This document shows positions 6,821 to 8,240 of a stretch of 8,240 nucleotides of DNA, piece after piece. The stretch spans positions 1-8,240 of the forward strand of contig WTGR01000357.1 of assembly GCA_011523485.1 (NCBI GenBank), in the 5' to 3' direction. Numbering within the stretch: the stretch's first letter is position 1; each line of letters opens with the position of its first letter. Below the pieces are notes generated by a model that was not told where the DNA came from, searched no databases, and saw only the letters and a program-made list of their open reading frames with translations. A program made the translations under genes and the position numbers. The stretch comes from Acidobacteriota bacterium (GTDB taxonomy: Bacteria; Acidobacteriota; Vicinamibacteria; Vicinamibacterales; UBA8438).

Positions 6821-6837
6821 GCCGGCATGACGCCGGC
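6821..6837 (+). promoter_or_regulatory. GC-rich leader hairpin before the TonB receptor gene
   Basis: GCCGGC at 6821-6826 and again at 6832-6837, separated by ATGAC, can pair as a 6-bp all-GC stem with a 5-nt loop. As each arm is itself a palindrome, the same bases also form an 8-bp direct repeat CGCCGGCA (6820-6827 and 6831-6838). The hairpin would end 15 nt before the ribosome site at 6853-6860 and lie inside the leader RNA, where it could affect stability or translation. Confidence 0.4.
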
Positions 6838-6852
6838 AGTCCCGCACCACAA

Positions 6853-6860
6853 GAGGAGGA
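6853..6860 (+). promoter_or_regulatory. Strong ribosome binding site of the TonB receptor gene
   Basis: GAGGAGGA at 6853-6860 is a near-perfect Shine-Dalgarno, 10 nt before the ATG at 6871. It decides the start of the receptor gene and contrasts with the SD-less start of the CRTAC1-like gene. Confidence 0.85.
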
Positions 6861-6870
6861 CACACTCGTT

Positions 6871-8240
6871 ATGCGACTTGTGAAATCGTTGCTCGTCGGG
6901 ACGGCCGTGGTGCTGTTGCCGGCGGGCGCTCTCGCCCAGAGCGCGTTGACGGGCGAAGTCACCGACAACACGGGCGGCGTCCTGCCGGGCGTCACCGTGG
7001 AAGCGGCCAGCCCGGCCCTGATCGAGGGCTCGCGCCTCGCGATCACCGACGGCACCGGCCGCTACAACATCATCGACCTGCGCCCGGGCATCTACAGCGT
7101 CACCATGACGCTGCCCGGCTTCTCGACCTTCGTGCAGGAGGGCATCGAGGTCCAGGCGTCGACCAACGTCACCATCAACGGCGCGCTGTCGGTCGGCGCC
7201 CTCGAGGAGACCGTCACGGTCTCCGGCGAGGCGCCCATCGTCGACGTGCAGAGCGCGGCGCGGACCGAGGTCATCCAGCGCGACGTCATCGACGCGCTGC
7301 CGACCCCGCGCAACACGCAGTCCATCGGCTACCTCGCGCAAGGCGTGCGGCTGACCCGGCCGGACGTCGGCGGGGCGCAGATGATGGAACAGGTCCGCAT
7401 GTCGGTGCACGGGGCCACCCCGCGCCACACGACGATGCAGGTCGACGGCATGATCGTCAACTCGCAGATGGGCGACGGCCTGATCATGAACTACAACAAC
7501 CAGGCGCTGAGCCAGGAGATGGCGATGACCACCTCCGGCAACAACGCCGAGGTGGCGGCGGGCGGCCTGCGCCTGAACATGATCCCGAAGGACGGCGGCA
7601 ACCAGCTCAGCGGCACGAACTACATGGGCTTCACGCTGAACGAGAGCTGGCAGGCCGACAACTTCACGCAGCAGATCCAGGACCTCGGGCTGACCTCGAA
7701 CCAGGGCGTCACCAACATCCACGACATCAACCCGGCGCTCGGCGGCCCGATCCTGCAGGACAAGCTGTGGTACTTCACGTCGGCCCGCGCCATCTCGGTC
7801 GACGAGCTCTTCGCGGGCGCGTTCCAGCCGACCCTGCGCACCGACGTGGGCCCGGACGTCATCCAGGACTACTTCAAGCGCGGCGCGAGGATCACCTGCG
7901 AGGACCCGAACAAGAGCATCGGCTGCGTCGGGGACCACCCGGCGATAGCTTCCGCCGAGCGGGCGGTCGCGGAGCAGCACGTCCGCAGCGCCCTGCTGCG
8001 GCTGACGTCGCAGGTCTCGCAGCGCAACAAGGTGTCCGCGTACCTCGACCGCATCTTCAAGTGGAAGAAGCGCGAGTTCTCGGCCACCCGCGAGCCGATC
8101 CAGGCGGCCGGCTTCCGCGACCCGGGCCAGGCGAACTACCACACGTTCCAGGCGAAGTGGACCTCCACCATCAGCAGCCGCGCGCTGCTCGAGGTGGGCT
8201 ACTCGCAGGTCTACGAGCGGCTGCTCATCGCCAGCCAGCC
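6871..8240 (+). CDS. Oar-like TonB-dependent receptor with carboxypeptidase-regulatory-like domain (3' end outside window)
   Basis: The first 456 codons are present with no stop, so the gene continues past the window. Residues 1-22 form a Sec signal peptide, 'MRLVKSLLVGTAVVLLPAG' followed by ALA, with likely cleavage before Gln23. Residues about 24-118 are a carboxypeptidase-regulatory-like (CarboxypepD_reg) domain: 'TGEVTDNTGGVLPGVTVEA' (27-45), 'TDGTGRYNIIDLRPGIYSVT' (59-78) and 'LEETVTVSGEAPIVD' (111-125). The plug follows (about 130-245): 'IDALPTPRN' (140-148), 'VHGATPRHTTMQVDGM' (179-194) and 'PKDGGNQLSGT' (239-249). The barrel begins with 'ALGGPILQDKLWYFTSAR' (289-306), typical of Oar-type receptors. 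Such proteins import large substrates through the outer membrane using TonB energy; the substrate cannot be read from sequence. Cys343 and Cys352 may close a small extracellular loop. The start is fixed by the GAGGAGGA site and signal peptide. Full-length relatives often reach about 1,000 residues. It appears to have its own promoter. Confidence 0.93.
   Translation, partial: MRLVKSLLVGTAVVLLPAGALAQSALTGEVTDNTGGVLPGVTVEAASPALIEGSRLAITDGTGRYNIIDLRPGIYSVTMTLPGFSTFVQEGIEVQASTNVTINGALSVGALEETVTVSGEAPIVDVQSAARTEVIQRDVIDALPTPRNTQSIGYLAQGVRLTRPDVGGAQMMEQVRMSVHGATPRHTTMQVDGMIVNSQMGDGLIMNYNNQALSQEMAMTTSGNNAEVAAGGLRLNMIPKDGGNQLSGTNYMGFTLNESWQADNFTQQIQDLGLTSNQGVTNIHDINPALGGPILQDKLWYFTSARAISVDELFAGAFQPTLRTDVGPDVIQDYFKRGARITCEDPNKSIGCVGDHPAIASAERAVAEQHVRSALLRLTSQVSQRNKVSAYLDRIFKWKKREFSATREPIQAAGFRDPGQANYHTFQAKWTSTISSRALLEVGYSQVYERLLIASQ

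Larger units (their letters stand above)
6612..6870. other. 259-bp intergenic region between the TPR gene and the TonB receptor gene
   Basis: This is the only sizeable non-coding stretch of the window. It contains a cluster of GGATC-type palindromes just after the TPR stop, a hyphenated palindrome at 6716-6740, a TATACT -10-like box, a GC-rich hairpin and the receptor's ribosome binding site, each described separately. I found no tRNA-like or convincing known riboswitch fold by eye, and no stem followed by a T-run that would make a clear intrinsic terminator for the upstream genes. Open frames on either strand here are short and Arg-rich and look like composition effects. Confidence 0.8.

Noticed and set aside
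6685..8142. Minus-strand open frame of about 485 codons opposite the receptor gene and its upstream region.
   Set aside because: The plus strand encodes a signal peptide, carboxypeptidase-regulatory-like domain and plug with family motifs; the antisense product has none.

Overview
The window is a very GC-rich (about 70% by eye), gene-dense bacterial segment with every convincing gene on the + strand. The best guess at the source is an Acidobacteriota member, possibly of the Vicinamibacteria type. This rests on three things: a C5-pathway heme cluster, a CRTAC1-like (FG-GAP/ASPIC-UnbV) lipoprotein paired with a TPR lipoprotein, and an Oar-like TonB-dependent receptor with an N-terminal carboxypeptidase-regulatory-like domain, a receptor type greatly expanded in that phylum. 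The lineage is an inference; there is no rRNA or other marker in the window.

Region 1 (1-3191) is a tight tetrapyrrole operon: the 3' end of hemA (glutamyl-tRNA reductase), then hemC (hydroxymethylbilane synthase), hemD (uroporphyrinogen-III synthase) and hemB (porphobilinogen synthase). Junctions are a 4-nt overlap (GTGA), a 1-nt overlap (TGATG) and a 15-nt gap. The products cover glutamyl-tRNA to uroporphyrinogen III, except for glutamate-1-semialdehyde aminomutase (hemL), which is not seen here. Catalytic residues are intact in HemC (Asp81, Cys247) and HemB (Cys142/144/152, Lys217, Lys270).

Region 2 (3192-6611) holds two genes joined by an ATGA overlap. The first encodes a predicted lipoprotein with seven DxDxDG calcium-loop motifs, likely a seven-bladed propeller, and a C-terminal ASPIC/UnbV domain. 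The second encodes a predicted lipoprotein that is almost entirely tetratricopeptide repeats. The 43-bp gap after hemB carries a plausible sigma70-type promoter whose start point would lie only about 7-8 nt before the ATG, with no Shine-Dalgarno in between. The pair may therefore be a separate transcription unit. Its function is not established; a surface or periplasmic protein-protein complex is the natural inference.

Region 3 (6612-6870) is a 259-bp intergenic stretch with several palindromes, a TATACT -10-like box, a GC-rich leader hairpin and a strong ribosome binding site. Region 4 (6871-8240, runs off the window) is the N-terminal 456 codons of the TonB-dependent receptor: signal peptide, carboxypeptidase-regulatory-like domain, plug and the start of the barrel.

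I see no mobile elements, CRISPR arrays, tRNA or rRNA genes. Most of the window is ordinary housekeeping plus a lineage-typical outer-membrane gene set. The most interesting part is the coupled CRTAC1-like/TPR lipoprotein pair and its possible relation to the receptor.
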